From assembly GCA_030765055.1 (NCBI GenBank), contig CM060953.1:22453687-22517686 (forward strand): a stretch of 64,000 bases of DNA, given 5' to 3'. The translations under genes and the position numbers were made by a program. This document shows positions 1 to 10,129 of the stretch, piece by piece; the first letter of the stretch is position 1; each line of letters starts with the position of its first letter. This DNA comes from Mantis religiosa (lineage: Eukaryota; Arthropoda; Insecta; Mantodea; Mantidae). The notes beneath the pieces are model-generated. The model did not search any database. It saw only the letters and a program-made list of their open reading frames with translations, and was not told the origin of the DNA.

Positions 1-70
1 AAGCGCAAGTATCGATTATTCTCGTTTCGATCGCCAACGATACTAGCGCCAGTTTAGAAAAAGATTCAAA

Positions 71-612
71 ATGTCTGATACTACTAACAGTGACATTGAA
101 CTTACTCCTACAGAAATTACACCAAAAGTACTCATTGTTAACAATAACTTGTTGCCACAAAAGTCAAGAATGCCCGCCTCGGTAACTTGGTGGTAGCATG
201 TCTACCTCACGCTCAAGAGGTCCCGAGGTCGAACCTTGGTCAGGGTGAGTTACTTGGATAAGGTTTTTCCCGGATTTTCCCTTATCCTGAAAGACGAATG
301 TCGGGTAACTCTAAGCTCCGTGGACCCTGGGCTCATTTGAGCATCATTTCACCCATTCCTTCATCGTCCGATATGACTTAACGTTGGAGAACGTAAATAA
401 AAGAAAAGTCAAGAAATATGTACAAGAAATTCTATTCACAATTCATGTATTGGAGAATATCAAAAGGTATAAATCGTTCTCAGAAAATGTATTCCTAGAA
501 TTGTCTCAAAATATGAAGCCATGGACCTTGTGGACCCACTACTCTATTTTGAAATCAACACTCAACAATTATTTATTCAATTTGTTCCAGTTTGTCTATA
601 CGTTCTTTTAGG
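71..612 (+). pseudogene. Tyrosine-recombinase-like N-terminal region, broken
   Basis: An ATG at 71 opens a frame (MSDTTNSDIELTPTEI...) running to LLPQKSR at 168, where a SINE (171-403) interrupts it. Removing the SINE and one copy of its 12-bp duplication continues the frame as NMYKKFYSQFMYWR. A frameshift near 465 then moves the reading to KSFSENVFLELSQ followed by TLWTHYSILKSTLN. The pattern LLP-x-KS, (F)M-x-W, FSENV and TLW-x-YS-x-LK resembles the SAM-like N-terminal domain of insect proteins related to phage-integrase (tyrosine recombinase) transposons. That assignment is from remembered family patterns and not from a search. No catalytic R-H-R-Y domain is seen downstream, so this is a truncated, disrupted relic. 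It could also be the first exon of a domesticated gene. Confidence 0.42.
171..403 (+). mobile_element. tRNA-derived SINE, family S1, with 12-bp target duplication
   Basis: The head has a degraded A box (taacttggtggta) and B box (ggtcgaacct). The body then reads CAGGGTGAGTTACTTGGATA and GAGCATCATTTCACCC, with an A-rich end. Perfect direct repeats AAAAGTCAAGAA lie at 159-170 and 404-415, showing retrotransposition into the recombinase-like frame. Confidence 0.88.
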
Positions 613-615
613 TTA

Positions 616-818
616 AACCGTGTCACACGTTAACAGCTGTTTATAGGAAAGTAATCAATATTTCTACGCCTGCGTACTACATACATCTCACGATTGTAAC
701 ATATCACTCAAACCAGAAATGAAGGCTTTAAAATGAAACCTTTAATTTGGATATATGATCGAGCATAAACAGTTGTATGAAACTTGACTATAATGGTAAT
801 TACAACGCGATTTCAGGG
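616..818. repeat. Left part of an unclassified dispersed repeat
   Basis: About 700-812 matches 15335-15430 (shared ATGATCGAGCATAAACAG and TTGACTATAATGG). The match resumes at 2034-2096, so the LINE at 820-2030 lies inside this copy. 616-699 shows nothing recognisable. Confidence 0.55.
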
Positions 819-819
819 G

Positions 820-2033
820 AACTGCAAATAACTGGCTTGTCTCCTACTTGAGAGAGTGAAGGCAAATAATAGAAATAGAGTTTGTTGATAAAACTACAAA
901 GGAAATAAAAACTATAAAATCAAAAGCTGCTAGCACAAACTGTGGAGTTCCGCAGGGTTCAGTTATAGGGTCATTGCTATTTATTTTGTATATTAATGAT
1001 TTGGCACCTTATTCACAAAATCCTTTAAAATGCTCCTTATTCGCAGATGATACGAGCCTCTTGATATCAGGTCCAAATGATGACCAACTTGAAGAAAATG
1101 TAATAAATAATTTGAAAGAGGTATCAATTTGGTTTCAAAATAACAAATTAGTTATAAATAAGGATAAGAGTCAGGCATTGGGTTTTCATAATAAAATCAA
1201 TAAGGCAGTTAATTTACCTCAAATTATAATTGATGAAAATGAAATTAAATATACAAGAAAGACAAAATTTTTAGGAGTTTGGATGGACGACAGTCTAAAT
1301 TGGAATATACATATTGAAAGTCTAATGAAGAAATTAAGTAGCATTTGTTTCCAAATATCAATTTTGAAGCACAGTGTAAATTTGAATGCATTAAGAATAG
1401 CCTATTTTGCAAATTTTCAATTATTAATTTCTTATGGTATAACAGTATGGGGAAATAGTAGTAGCATTATCAAAGTATTTATAATCCAAAAAAGGGTAAT
1501 TAGAATTATGATGAATTTAAAGAGAACAGATAGTTGTAAGCAATGGTTCAAAATATTAGGCATATTGTCATTACCAAGCATTTACCTTTTAGAAATAATA
1601 GTACAGGTTAAAACGAACTTAGATAAATTACAAAAAAGAAATGATATTCATGACCATAACACGAGAAATAGTTCAAACTTGCATGTCACCTATCATAAAA
1701 AGAAAATGTATGAGCACAGTTTTAAATTCAACGGAATTCATATCTACAATAAACTGCCAACTGAAATAAAAAACATTGAGTCCTTCACAAAGTTTAAAAA
1801 CACATCAAATAAGTATTTGTTACAAAATGTTACTACTCAGTAGAAGAGTATTTAAATGACAAAATGTAGGAATAAAAGGAATGTAAATTTTAATTATTAA
1901 TTTAATTATTATGCTTAACAACTTATTGTAATTCTTGTTTCTTGTTACTATTTTTTGTGTAGTTAGTAATTTGACAATTCTACATCATGAATGTATGATT
2001 TACGGATGCAATAAATGAATATGAATATTATCA
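820..2033 (+). mobile_element. 5'-truncated non-LTR retrotransposon, Jockey/CR1-like reverse transcriptase
   Basis: The frame is open from about 864 to the stop at 1841-1843; an in-frame TGA sits just upstream at about 861, after NWLVSYLRE. Reverse-transcriptase blocks are in order: GVPQGSVIGSLLFILYINDL, then the catalytic FADDTSLL with both aspartates intact, then NKLVINKDKSQ and FLGVWMDDSLNW of the thumb region, and a C-terminal HNTRNSS...YNKLPTEIKNIESFTKFKN tail typical of Jockey-superfamily elements. The endonuclease and the 5' half are missing, as usual for truncated LINEs. The 3' UTR runs about 190 bp and ends near AATAAATGAATATGAATA. The frame is much better preserved than other coding relics here, which suggests a relatively young copy. 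The clade is uncertain. It splits the repeat seen at 700-812 and 2034-2096. Confidence 0.85.
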
Positions 2034-2096
2034 TAACAGTACTCGCTTTTTAATTATTATCACTATAGTTTCGTTGCATCATATACTATAAGTTAA
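2034..2096. repeat. Right part of the dispersed repeat split by the LINE
   Basis: ACTCGCTTTTTAATTATTATC and ATAGTTTCGTTGCATCATAT match 15455-15500 (ACTCGCATTTTAATTGCTGC and ATAGTCTCGTTGCATAATAT). Together with 700-812 it forms one copy. Confidence 0.5.
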
Positions 2097-2133
2097 CACA
2101 AGTTAATAGTACATCTTTTGTTTCTTCTTTCAG

Positions 2134-2237
2134 ATGTTCCGGTTTGAATCATTGTAGTTTCATACTGACGTCAGACTACAAAGCTGCCGAAGACTGGGGA
2201 CCGGGTGTCGTGTACATAAGATACGTCTGCATGGACA
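2134..2237 (+). CDS. Candidate internal exon of a host gene, lectin-like (SUEL/galactose-binding) fragment
   Basis: A long pyrimidine tract (tcttttgtttcttctttcag) ends at an AG at 2132-2133. A donor GTGAGTAAC starts at 2238. Between them is one open frame of 34 codons plus one base at each end: CSGLNHCSF, ILTSDYKAAED, WGPGVVYIRYVCMD. The pattern C-x5-C-x-F, then W-G-P-G and Y-x-C, resembles the last part of SUEL/Gal-lectin domains of extracellular proteins, where the cysteines form disulfides. The splice sites and the non-repetitive, less AT-rich composition are visible directly; the domain name is inferred from the cysteine spacing. No partner exon was found nearby, which would fit very long introns. 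It could still be a chance frame or a processed fragment. Confidence 0.45.
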
Positions 2238-2239
2238 GT

Positions 2240-2570
2240 GAGTAACATAACTTGTCAATCTTTTGTCATTGTTGATCCACTGATAATAACCAACAATGAC
2301 AAACTAGGTATAGGTATGTAGCTTATTATCCGTCTGGTATAGAATGTACCATGTATTACCAGGGACATTTAGGTCGATACTTGGCAGTGGAGGCGCTGTT
2401 ATCTGTTTACACCGCACAGCTGTCTATCAGAGAGGAGGAGAGGTAAACAGTATGTCCCAGAAACACCTACACTAGTGAAGGCAGACGCTAAGGAGCAGAA
2501 CATATGTGGCTTATTAAATTCTGATATAAAGATTCCGAATCCTGCTTGGCCGTTTCACTTCTATTCATGT
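2240..2570. other. Unassigned spacer, possible intron
   Basis: No coding signal or repeat match was seen. The region is of moderate GC and not microsatellite-like. Confidence 0.4.
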
Positions 2571-2574
2571 AGAA

Positions 2575-3330
2575 CTCCCATCTGTGGTGATGTCGTCTAA
2601 AGAATGGATGTCAGCTGTTATGCCTGGACAGCTGGAATCTATAAAACTGATCAAGACATTTGCTTTCTCTTCCTCTTCATTACTGCTATCCAAACCCACA
2701 CTGATTACTATTCTTTCTATTTCTTCTCCCATTTCCATTACAGTATTCTTATTCTATGGACTTAATTTTGAAGCTTGCATTTTTTGCAATCCTCTACAGT
2801 GTTTTCGTTTCAACAGTGTCTGGTTAGTCGTGACGTATTTCTGCTATTTTTCGCTTAGTGATATTCCATATTAGTTCAGTGGGGTTTAAATCATAATAAT
2901 AAGGGGACAATCTATAACTTGGCGTTCCACTAAACTGTGTCGCATATTCTTACATCTTTTAAAACTAAATCCCATTTCCTTTATTATTCCCAGAATGTTT
3001 TCCAGCCACCGCCGTAATGAATTTTCTCTTTTACGGTATAGAATAACTTTTTCACTGCTGGAATTTCTTTAGCACTTCATAACGCAAACGACGTACTTAG
3101 CGAAATCGTCCATTTGTAACTTCTTTTTCCGATTATGTTGTTTTTCTGGAGTGTTAACTCGTGTATCTGGAACACTAACAGTTTGAAATTCTTTAACGAC
3201 TCTTTGTATTGTGCCTTTACTGTTTCCTACTGCCTTAGACGTTCTAGCACTGCCCTTTGTAAAGAGAGAACTAGACTATTTTGCTTTTCCTCCGTGCAGA
3301 ACTGGAAAATATTCTAAATAATCTGAATAA
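2575..3330 (-). pseudogene. Decayed IS630/Tc1-type (DDE_3-like) transposase
   Basis: Read on the minus strand, the 5' part gives a helix-turn-helix region with RTSKAVGNSKGTIQRVVKEF and VNTPEKQHNRKKKLQMDDFAK (about 3270-3070). The 3' part gives GTPSYRLSP, YYYDLNPTELIW and NITKRKIAEIRHD (about 2940-2835). The DLNPTELIW block is the end of the DDE core, where the family has LNPIELIW with the catalytic acid. Stops and frameshifts separate the blocks, so it is dead. No clear inverted termini were found. The family assignment rests on these two blocks in the right order and spacing. Confidence 0.6.
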
Positions 3331-3890
3331 CTCTGCAAGGTGACATTTATTTTTAAGTTTTCATGTTTGAACATTATTATTAGAGGCACGTACTTCGTGA
3401 TACGACACTTCACTGCACTGCGGTTCTCATACGTCGCACCACAGTTAGCTAGATTAACAACTTAATACGCAGCTTATAGCCAGCCATCACAATACTCCGC
3501 ACATAAATAAAGCTCGAACTATTTGTCCCAGGTCAATATGTCTCGACGCTCGATAGAGGAGAAACCATTCCAGAATTTGCAAATTGACTAGGACAAAAAA
3601 AAAAAACCTCACAGTTTATCACGGAGTCGACTGATTTGACAGGTGCAGGCTAAATCACTGTCCCCTCTCCGACTTACGTCAGCAGCATCATAATGACGTA
3701 GTTAAAGTCTGTTTAGTTAACTTGTGTGCACGTCGGCCGCCTGTTTTGACGAGCCCTTATAATCGTCTTACAGCCCCGACCCTCCTTCTCCCAGTCCGTT
3801 CTGCAAGGTTGCCACCTTTCTCGATACGTCATGGGTATTGTACGAGGTTTCATCTAAATAAATTATCTTATGTCCATTACTGCGAAACTT
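3331..3890. other. Unassigned spacer
   Basis: It holds a short poly-A run at 3595-3606 and a locally duplicated 18-mer: ACTGCGAAACTTCCTTAG occurs near 3879 and again near 3925, bracketing an AT-rich 26-mer. No gene was recognised. Confidence 0.5.
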
Positions 3891-3894
3891 CCTT

Positions 3895-4180
3895 AGTTTT
3901 TACATATTATATTATATATATAGTACTGCGAAACTTCCTTAGGAGACCGCGCAAAGTGCACTGCCGATAAGCAAAATCACAAATCTCTTGCAAATGTGCA
4001 ACCAATTCGTCTAAGGTGAGCGCTCTCCCTTTTGCATAGAATCTATAAATTCCTTGGCGAATTAAATCGCATGTAAAATTATCTACTTTAGAGAAACGTT
4101 TCCTTTTGTTTTCACACTTGATCGGCGTCTTTGGTATTCCTTTCGTCACAATTTTTCTTACTGTATTTCTGTGAATACCC
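3895..4180 (-). pseudogene. N-terminal fragment of an IS630/Tc1-type transposase
   Basis: A minus-strand frame (4149-3907) reads KRKRFSKVDNFTCDLIR, then YRFYAKGRALTLDELVAHLQ and RQCTLRGLLRKF. This order (basic segment, VDxFxxDLIRR, Y-x-FY, PTLDEL, STLRxLL) is characteristic of the second N-terminal DNA-binding subdomain of insect DDE_3-like transposases. The catalytic domain is missing. It lies on the same strand as the relic at 2575-3330, about 0.6 kb away, and could be a fragment of a related copy. Confidence 0.55.
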
Positions 4181-5315
4181 AGAATTTATCAGGTTCATTG
4201 CATGACCCCTTACCAATGTTATTTTTCAGCACATATTTATATGTGTTCAAAACAAGCACTTGAATTTGCTTAAAAAGAGTTCCCGTTATAGCTTTGTTTT
4301 TAAGGCTTTTCCACTTACATAACTCGGCCCAGCAGCACTTTCCAATTCATTCACACTTTTGTCATCATTTTGATTATTTTCACTTGACTGAAAGTTATCT
4401 ACTACTTCATCTGCATTTAGCACTGCATTTCCCTCCCCCGGTCTCCACATCGTGACACACAACGAATTCTGCACGTAATGAAGCAGATCAACTGGAAGTT
4501 GGAACTTTGGCTACTGAGACTCCACGTGGAGTATACATGCAACTGTCATTTCCATAAAATCAGGGTTGCTATTGGTCCTCAACGAGGACCTCTATTTCTG
4601 AAGTGTGGAGATAGATTTATGACGGTCATTAGGGGCGGGAGGGTCAGGTTCCTTTGAGTTCCAACTGCACACTCATTGATTAGACAGACTCTTAGAGTGA
4701 CAGGGCTGTAGGCTGAACGTTTGCATTTAATGCTCGTTTTCGAGAGGTCTTAGATTGGTTTCCTGTTGCTCCGAACAATCTGGTTCAAGGTTGTTTTTTG
4801 TTTTTCCCTGGTCAGTAAACCATTGTTGGGATGCTTATATTCCCTCGTGTTACAGGTCCTGGCACTGTGTGGCGCATGCAGTGGATTTGTTTTAAGGAGA
4901 GAATTGCTTCTTTCTGGAGCTTCCATCGTTCGTTCGGATGGGGGAGGATGTTGGAAGGATGCTAGGGACCTGGCGACGGTAGGATGCCGCTTTGCTGCGG
5001 CTGTCGCCATCTGTCCTTCTTTCCCAGACCGCATTGAAACTGCAGAAACCACTGTTTTGTTTCCAACCAAAAACACACCGAAATAATGCTGAAAACGCTT
5101 CGAAACCGAATGGCGGAAAGCACGAAAAACACATAAATTCTCCGTCCCATTCTACACACTGCCTGCCTATTAACATGATAAACACACATAGCAGATATTG
5201 TAACAAAACATTAAGGGTTTATTGTTCACGATGGAGTAGTTCCTATAAATTCCCATTTTACAGTGATACATTATTGGAACCCACAGCAATAATTCCTGTA
5301 ATTCCCATTGTGCAA
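4181..5315. other. Unassigned region with overlapping short frames
   Basis: A minus-strand 62-codon frame (4286-4474) is acidic and Asn/Ser-rich (EGNAVLNADEVV, NNQNDDKSVNELE). Several overlapping frames of 100-110 codons on both strands occupy 4750-5330, where GC is higher. None matches a family I know, and frames open on both strands are expected by chance at this composition. No function is assigned. Confidence 0.35.
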
Positions 5316-5556
5316 CCACCTCTGTAGCTTTGGTGGTATTGTGTCTGCCGCACATTCAAGCGGTCCCAGTTTCAATCTCGGTCAGGGTGAGTTATCTGGA
5401 TAAAGTTTTTTTTTCGGAGGTTTCCCGCATCCTCAAAGATCAATGGTCGGTAACTAAGCTCCATGGACCCTGCGCTCATTTGAGTATCATTTCAGTCATC
5501 GTCGGATATTTTTTACTTTTGAGGACGTTAATAAAAGAAAATCTCATTCTGCAGCT
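5316..5556 (+). mobile_element. tRNA-derived SINE, family S1, degraded
   Basis: Head CCTCTGTAGCTTTGGTGG, B-box remnant, then CAGGGTGAGTTATCTGGATA and GCTCATTTGAGTATCATTTC, ending AATAAAAGAAAA. Flanks CATTGTGCA (5') and CATTCTGCA (3') could be a diverged target duplication. Confidence 0.8.
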
Positions 5557-6088
5557 AAGGTATAGCGCCCTCTGTGTGGGATGAGAAAACATGAAATGAA
5601 AACCAGGGAACTCGAAATTGGTTTAAGAAGTTTCCTGGAAGAGTAAGATCTTCTTTCAAAGGAACTATATTGCTCTTCACCTAAATAAAAGTGAGTAGGT
5701 AGGTTGGCGACTCACTGCAGCATCCCTTCTATTGATCCTTCCTTCCATGTCGTTCATCACTTTGCGGGCAAGACGTTCTTTTGACGTCTTGGCTCGCGTT
5801 TAATGACTTTCATCCGCTTCTCTAATACACAAAGGATACACTTACCGAAATTAGACGTGTTACTATTATCTAGATGTATGGCTGACATAGAATCTGAATA
5901 AGTATTTAATTATGTATGAACATTTTTCTATGTATTGTGTATCTACTTTATATTTCATATTGAATAAGTTGCGTGATATTTGACAAGTATCGTATATATT
6001 TTAATGCTTGAGGTCACGAACTCGCTCTGTATGCCTAAATAGACAAAATCTTGAATTTAATATTCGTTTTTTGAGTCACTATGTTTAC
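5557..6088. other. Unassigned AT-rich spacer
   Basis: No coding frame or known repeat was seen. It may include 3' noncoding sequence of the adjacent Penelope-like element. Confidence 0.4.
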
Positions 6089-6090
6089 AC

Positions 6091-7414
6091 TCAGTCTTCA
6101 CTTACATGTTGTATAATTGAAACGTTTCCAAGATCATTCGATCTCATCCTCAGCTGTTTGTGACTAAATGAACCTTCCTCTTCTTCCACTACTACAGAGC
6201 TCCGATCACTCTGCCATCTGGTGTTAGGGGCACTAAGTTTTAATACTTCATTTAATGCCGGGATTTCAAAATTTATAACTTTATCACGGTTTTTGTTTAT
6301 GAATATTTTTTCCCGAATATCCAATTCTATGGGTGTACTTAAAGATTTTAACAGTTTAATGTTGTGGCCAATGTTGTGGTTTTCTGTCCAAAAATGGTGT
6401 GAAACTGCAGATTTTTCTATTTGTTTTAACTTAATGTTCCTCTGGTGTTCTTTTTGCCTGGTTAACAAGTTTCTCTTAGTTTTTCCTATGTAGCTTTTTT
6501 CACAGGTTTCACAATTAATCTGATAAATTCCTGATTTCAAATTGTTGGGGATTGTATTTTTCAGTGGTTTATTTAGCAGGTTCCTCAGACTGAATTTGTT
6601 TTGGGGTGCTAGTTTTAAGTTTAGTCTTTTGAAGATTCGTTCAAATTTTCTAAAAACCCATGGATGGTAGGTGAATTTTCTATATTGCCAATTTGTGTCT
6701 TTAAGTGGTGTGAGAGTGGTATTTTTTGATATTATCTTCAGTTTTTCTTTTCTCTTCATCATGTTCCTTATGATGGCTGGGTTGAAACCATTTAATACCG
6801 CTATGTCTTTTATGTGTTGTTGTTCTTTCAAAAATTCATCCTTGCTCAGTAGGATGTTGTATAGCCGGTGAATTAGACTTCTAAAGGCAGCTAGTTGATG
6901 TGAAACTGGGTTGTATTCATTTTTCTTTATGTAATTATCTATGTGTGTGGGCTTCCTGTATATTCCAAAATCTACATCATGACAATTTCTAGTTATCTTG
7001 AGGTCCAAAAAGGGTAGGGTGTTGTCTCTTTCTACTTCCATAGTAAATTGGATGTGATTATCTTGCAGGTTTAGTAATTTTAGAGAATTTTCTCTAAGTT
7101 TTTCCGGAATGATAGCAAAAACATCATTAACATATCTCCGCCAAAATTTATAAATCTGTGGGAAGGCCTTTACTATGTGTGTTTCAAAATAGCTCATGTA
7201 TAGGTCTGCTAAAATAGGCGAAAGTGGGCTCCCCATAGCTAATCCTTTTGATTGTCTGTAGAATTTTTGGTTAAACATGAAGTAATTATTCCTTATGCAT
7301 AAATCTGTAAGATTGATAATGTCATCTATTTCTCTGGGGTACGTTGTAGTCTGGGTTATTTTATAAATCTCAAATATGAATACTACTTCACTGTTAATAA
7401 TGCTTCTGCATTTA
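6091..7414 (-). pseudogene. Penelope-like retroelement: reverse transcriptase plus GIY-YIG endonuclease, 5'-truncated
   Basis: One frame is open on the minus strand from about 7414 to the stop at 6091; the first ATG is at 7278. Upstream codons give EIYKITQTTTYPREIDD. The RT palm follows: QSKGLAMGSPLSPILADLYM (the PLE GLxMGxxLSPxLA block), the catalytic region RRYVNDVFAI, and DNTLPFLDLKITR. The C-terminal domain has SGIYQINCETCEKSYIGKTKRNLLTR, a GIY-YIG endonuclease core, then SHHFWTENHNI. PLEs encode exactly this RT plus GIY-YIG arrangement and insert by target-primed reverse transcription. The catalytic YVDD is YVND here, so one metal-binding Asp is lost and the enzyme should be inactive although the frame is open. 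The 5' part is missing. Confidence 0.92.
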
Positions 7415-7870
7415 ATATTTATTAATATTCGTTATTTGTTATTAAAATGACACTCTCTTATTTGCTTTTCATCTTTTAAAATATTACACCATTTATTAAA
7501 TACAAAGGAGTTTAAAATTACAACACATTTATGTTCTCGAAACAGAGAAAGATTAAAGCGATAAGGAGGAAATCCACATGAGATTATGTTTAGATAGAAT
7601 AGATTAGCTAATGAAGTGGACACCTTGACCCGAAATTAGATCTTTTGTGTATACACTCCTGAGAGGAACGGATGAGATGAAGGAACTGCAGGAGACTTAT
7701 GGGCACTTATGGACAACGTAAGTGTCAGAGACGCGCAGAGTTCCCTAAAAGCTACTGGCTTAACCAACCGTTTAGGAGAAGCTCACAATGACCTGGCCAA
7801 GCTTCTGGCGGTTACCCAATTACGAGGAGATGTCGTAAAGTATTAATTATAACCCTTTAAAAATGTGATA
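7415..7870. other. Unassigned spacer
   Basis: AT-rich to about 7620, then mixed composition. No gene or repeat was recognised. Confidence 0.4.
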
Positions 7871-7871
7871 G

Positions 7872-8374
7872 AGAGTTTGTGTTGATATGTGTTTGTTAGT
7901 TCTTCTCTTCCCGTAGGGGGAGGGTTCGTCCCTTTCAGCTGCCAAGGTGCGGGCGCTGCGGACCCTTAGCACTCGTGGTACCTCTGACGTTACTAGAGGA
8001 ACCTCGGACCGAACACTCGAGTCCCTCCCTCTGGGAGTTGTTCGGATTGGGTTGGACTCGAGGGGGCAGTGTGTTCCCGACACCCACGGGAAATTGGGTA
8101 CCTCTGGCCAGGCCTCGGCCGCCCGGAGGTTGTAGGGGGTTGCCTCATAAGTCCCGGGTACTAGCCTGCAGAGCTAGTAGCTGGTGTGCTAGATCACCGG
8201 CGGCCCTACCAAGGTTTTTGGTAGCTGGTTCATTAAGGATTGGCGCGTAAGTGGCGTATCCACTTCCGTCCTGTCTGCCGTGTGCAGCGGGGGGGGGGGG
8301 CAGTTTATAAAATAGGTACTGTCCTACGGTAAATATACCCGAGAGGCCCGAGTTCTGGTCCTACGGGTCCAGGA
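7872..8374 (-). repeat. GC-rich internal block of the long S3 SINE variant
   Basis: This is the reverse complement of 38058-38600, with many indels (shared CCTCTGACGTTACTAGAGG, GCACTCGTGGTACCTCT and AGTGGCGTATCCACTTCC). It lacks the tRNA head. It carries a poly-G run at 8289-8300. Minus-strand frames exist in both copies but indels shift them, so it is not treated as coding. Confidence 0.75.
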
Positions 8375-8375
8375 C

Positions 8376-8800
8376 TAGTGGGAGTAGACGTCTTTTGCGT
8401 TGTCAAATCGGCGACCACGCAATGGATTCTTCATCTCCGGGAACAAGAAAAAGTCACTTGTTGCGAGATCGGGGCAATAAGGTGGATGCTGTAAGGTCTC
8501 AAAGCTACATTCGCTTGTTTTGTCAACTGCAACTTGAGATGAATGAGCTGGTGCATTGTCAGACAGAAGACGAACAACTTTGGAGAGCAAACCGCGTCGT
8601 TTCTTAATCAGAGCTGTTCGTAACTTGTCCAGAAGATTGCAGTTGTATCTGTCAGATGGTTTGACCCTTGGCAAGATAATTTGTAAGGATGACTCCACGA
8701 CAGTCCCAGAAATAATTTGTTTATTAACAATGCTCTCAATTATCAGGAGCATATCACCGTTGGTTGCCAGTGTGCCGGAATTTCAACCCCCTGTAGCTTT
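8376..8800 (-). pseudogene. Mariner transposase, catalytic C-terminal half
   Basis: Minus strand: YFWDCRGVILTNYLAKGQTI (about 8725-8665), a frameshift, then NLLDKLRTALIKKRRG, LSDNAPAHSSQ and HPPYCPDLATSDFFLFPEMK, LRGRRFDN. The second and third catalytic aspartates (SDN and TSD) are separated by 34 residues, the D34D spacing of mariner. The usual HDN is SDN and YSPDLAPSD is YCPDLATSD, both non-catalytic changes. The N-terminal DNA-binding half and the first aspartate (DETW) are missing, and no termini are visible. The element abuts the S3 fragment at 8374. Confidence 0.85.
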
Positions 8801-8814
8801 TACCTAACTGTAAA

Positions 8815-9690
8815 ATCTGCTGATGTGCAGGGCACACTTAAAAGATTTCAGTCTGAGACGCATTTGAACCCGTACCCTTGGGAAACTCTCGGTGAGGGTT
8901 CAGGGAGCTATTGCTTCCCTGTATCCTATGCTGGGTTCTCGATCGATGCCAGTCCGCGTAAAGCTATACCTCTTTCGAGCTCTTATAGTCCCGTTGATGC
9001 TATATGCCTGCGAGGTCTGGGGTATGGCCGCAGATTCCTGGCTGGCATATCTTCAACGCGCTCAGAATAGAGGACTTAGGTCCATCTATTCAGTAGGCAG
9101 ATTCTTCCCAGTAAGGTTCCTCCATGAAGCCTCGGGTCTTCCATACGTGGAGGATGAAATTACACGCCGGGCTACAAAATTATACGAACAGTTACCTTTA
9201 CACAGAAGTGCCCTGGTTCGTTCTCTTGGTGATTATGATCCAACCAGACGTCGTCGCCGACTATTCCGGGTCCCCCGCGTGGCTTGCGGGCATCCGAGGT
9301 AACCACAGAGCAATTCCAGCAGCAGCAAAAGCTGAGCTCCCATAATCTACCAAGAGTTGTTGGTCTCAAAATTAACAAAAATCAATTCAGATCAAAATAA
9401 ATCCTTCAACGCCAGGGTGCTAAAGGAAAGCATTCTATCCTTCTTAGAGGAGTACTAAATTACCTCGAAATCAATCCACCATCCTCAAACAAAAACAGCC
9501 ATCCTAAACCATCCCGAAAAGAAAATCCTATCTGTGGTTAAACCCTATACTGGTTGGGCACACAGCAACAATCTTCGGGCTAATACAGCCTGCCAGTACC
9601 TGCGATGTGATGCGAAGTTTCAAATCGCAAGTTCTTCCGTCACCTACCATTACAGTCCGGAATCAACATGTAACGTGAGAGCGAGATGAA
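8815..9690 (+). pseudogene. Jockey-like reverse transcriptase, thumb/C-terminal fragment
   Basis: Plus-strand frame 8892-9302 reads GAIASLYPMLGSRS, PVRVKLYLFRALIVPLMLYACEVWG and LAYLQRAQNRGLRSIY. This is the region after the catalytic palm of Jockey-clade elements (ALYPLL...LPLRLK...YK-x-LI-x-P-x-LTYA-x-PVWG...LQ-x-x-QN). Catalytic boxes lie upstream and are absent. The frame degrades after 9302; 9345-9690 may be 3' UTR of the same element. Confidence 0.7.
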
Positions 9691-10129
9691 ACGAGAGGTT
9701 ACTTTCGCCTGGGATTGGGATTTCATCACGGAGGGGATTCGGTACGTAGGCCACCATGCTCGGCCCATTGTTTCTATGCCCCCAACTCGGGCACCCCCGG
9801 GAGGAAGGATGAGGCGAAGGAGACAGAGGACGGCCGACCCAAGGAGCCACGATAGTACAGAGGGCAGGGTCCCTACAGTTTACTTGGATAGAGACTTCCC
9901 CCGACATGTCAGGACAACGGACTCGCTCCCCTGCAGCGGGACGGCAATGAGCCTAGCAGCCGAGCCCTAATGGTCCCAGGCAGGCGATCCGAGCCACAAA
10001 GGTCCCTGGCTGGTGGTCCCGAAATGCTGCCAGCAGAGGAGCGGAGACCGGAGGAGGAAGTACTTTTTCTCAGATCATATCATCCTGCCATGCACCGCCG
10101 AGACACCCGCCGACACTTCTACCCTGAAA

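Noticed and set aside
4750..5330. Overlapping frames of about 105 codons on both strands
   Set aside because: No motif, no splice evidence, and both strands open at once, as expected by chance in a GC-richer patch.
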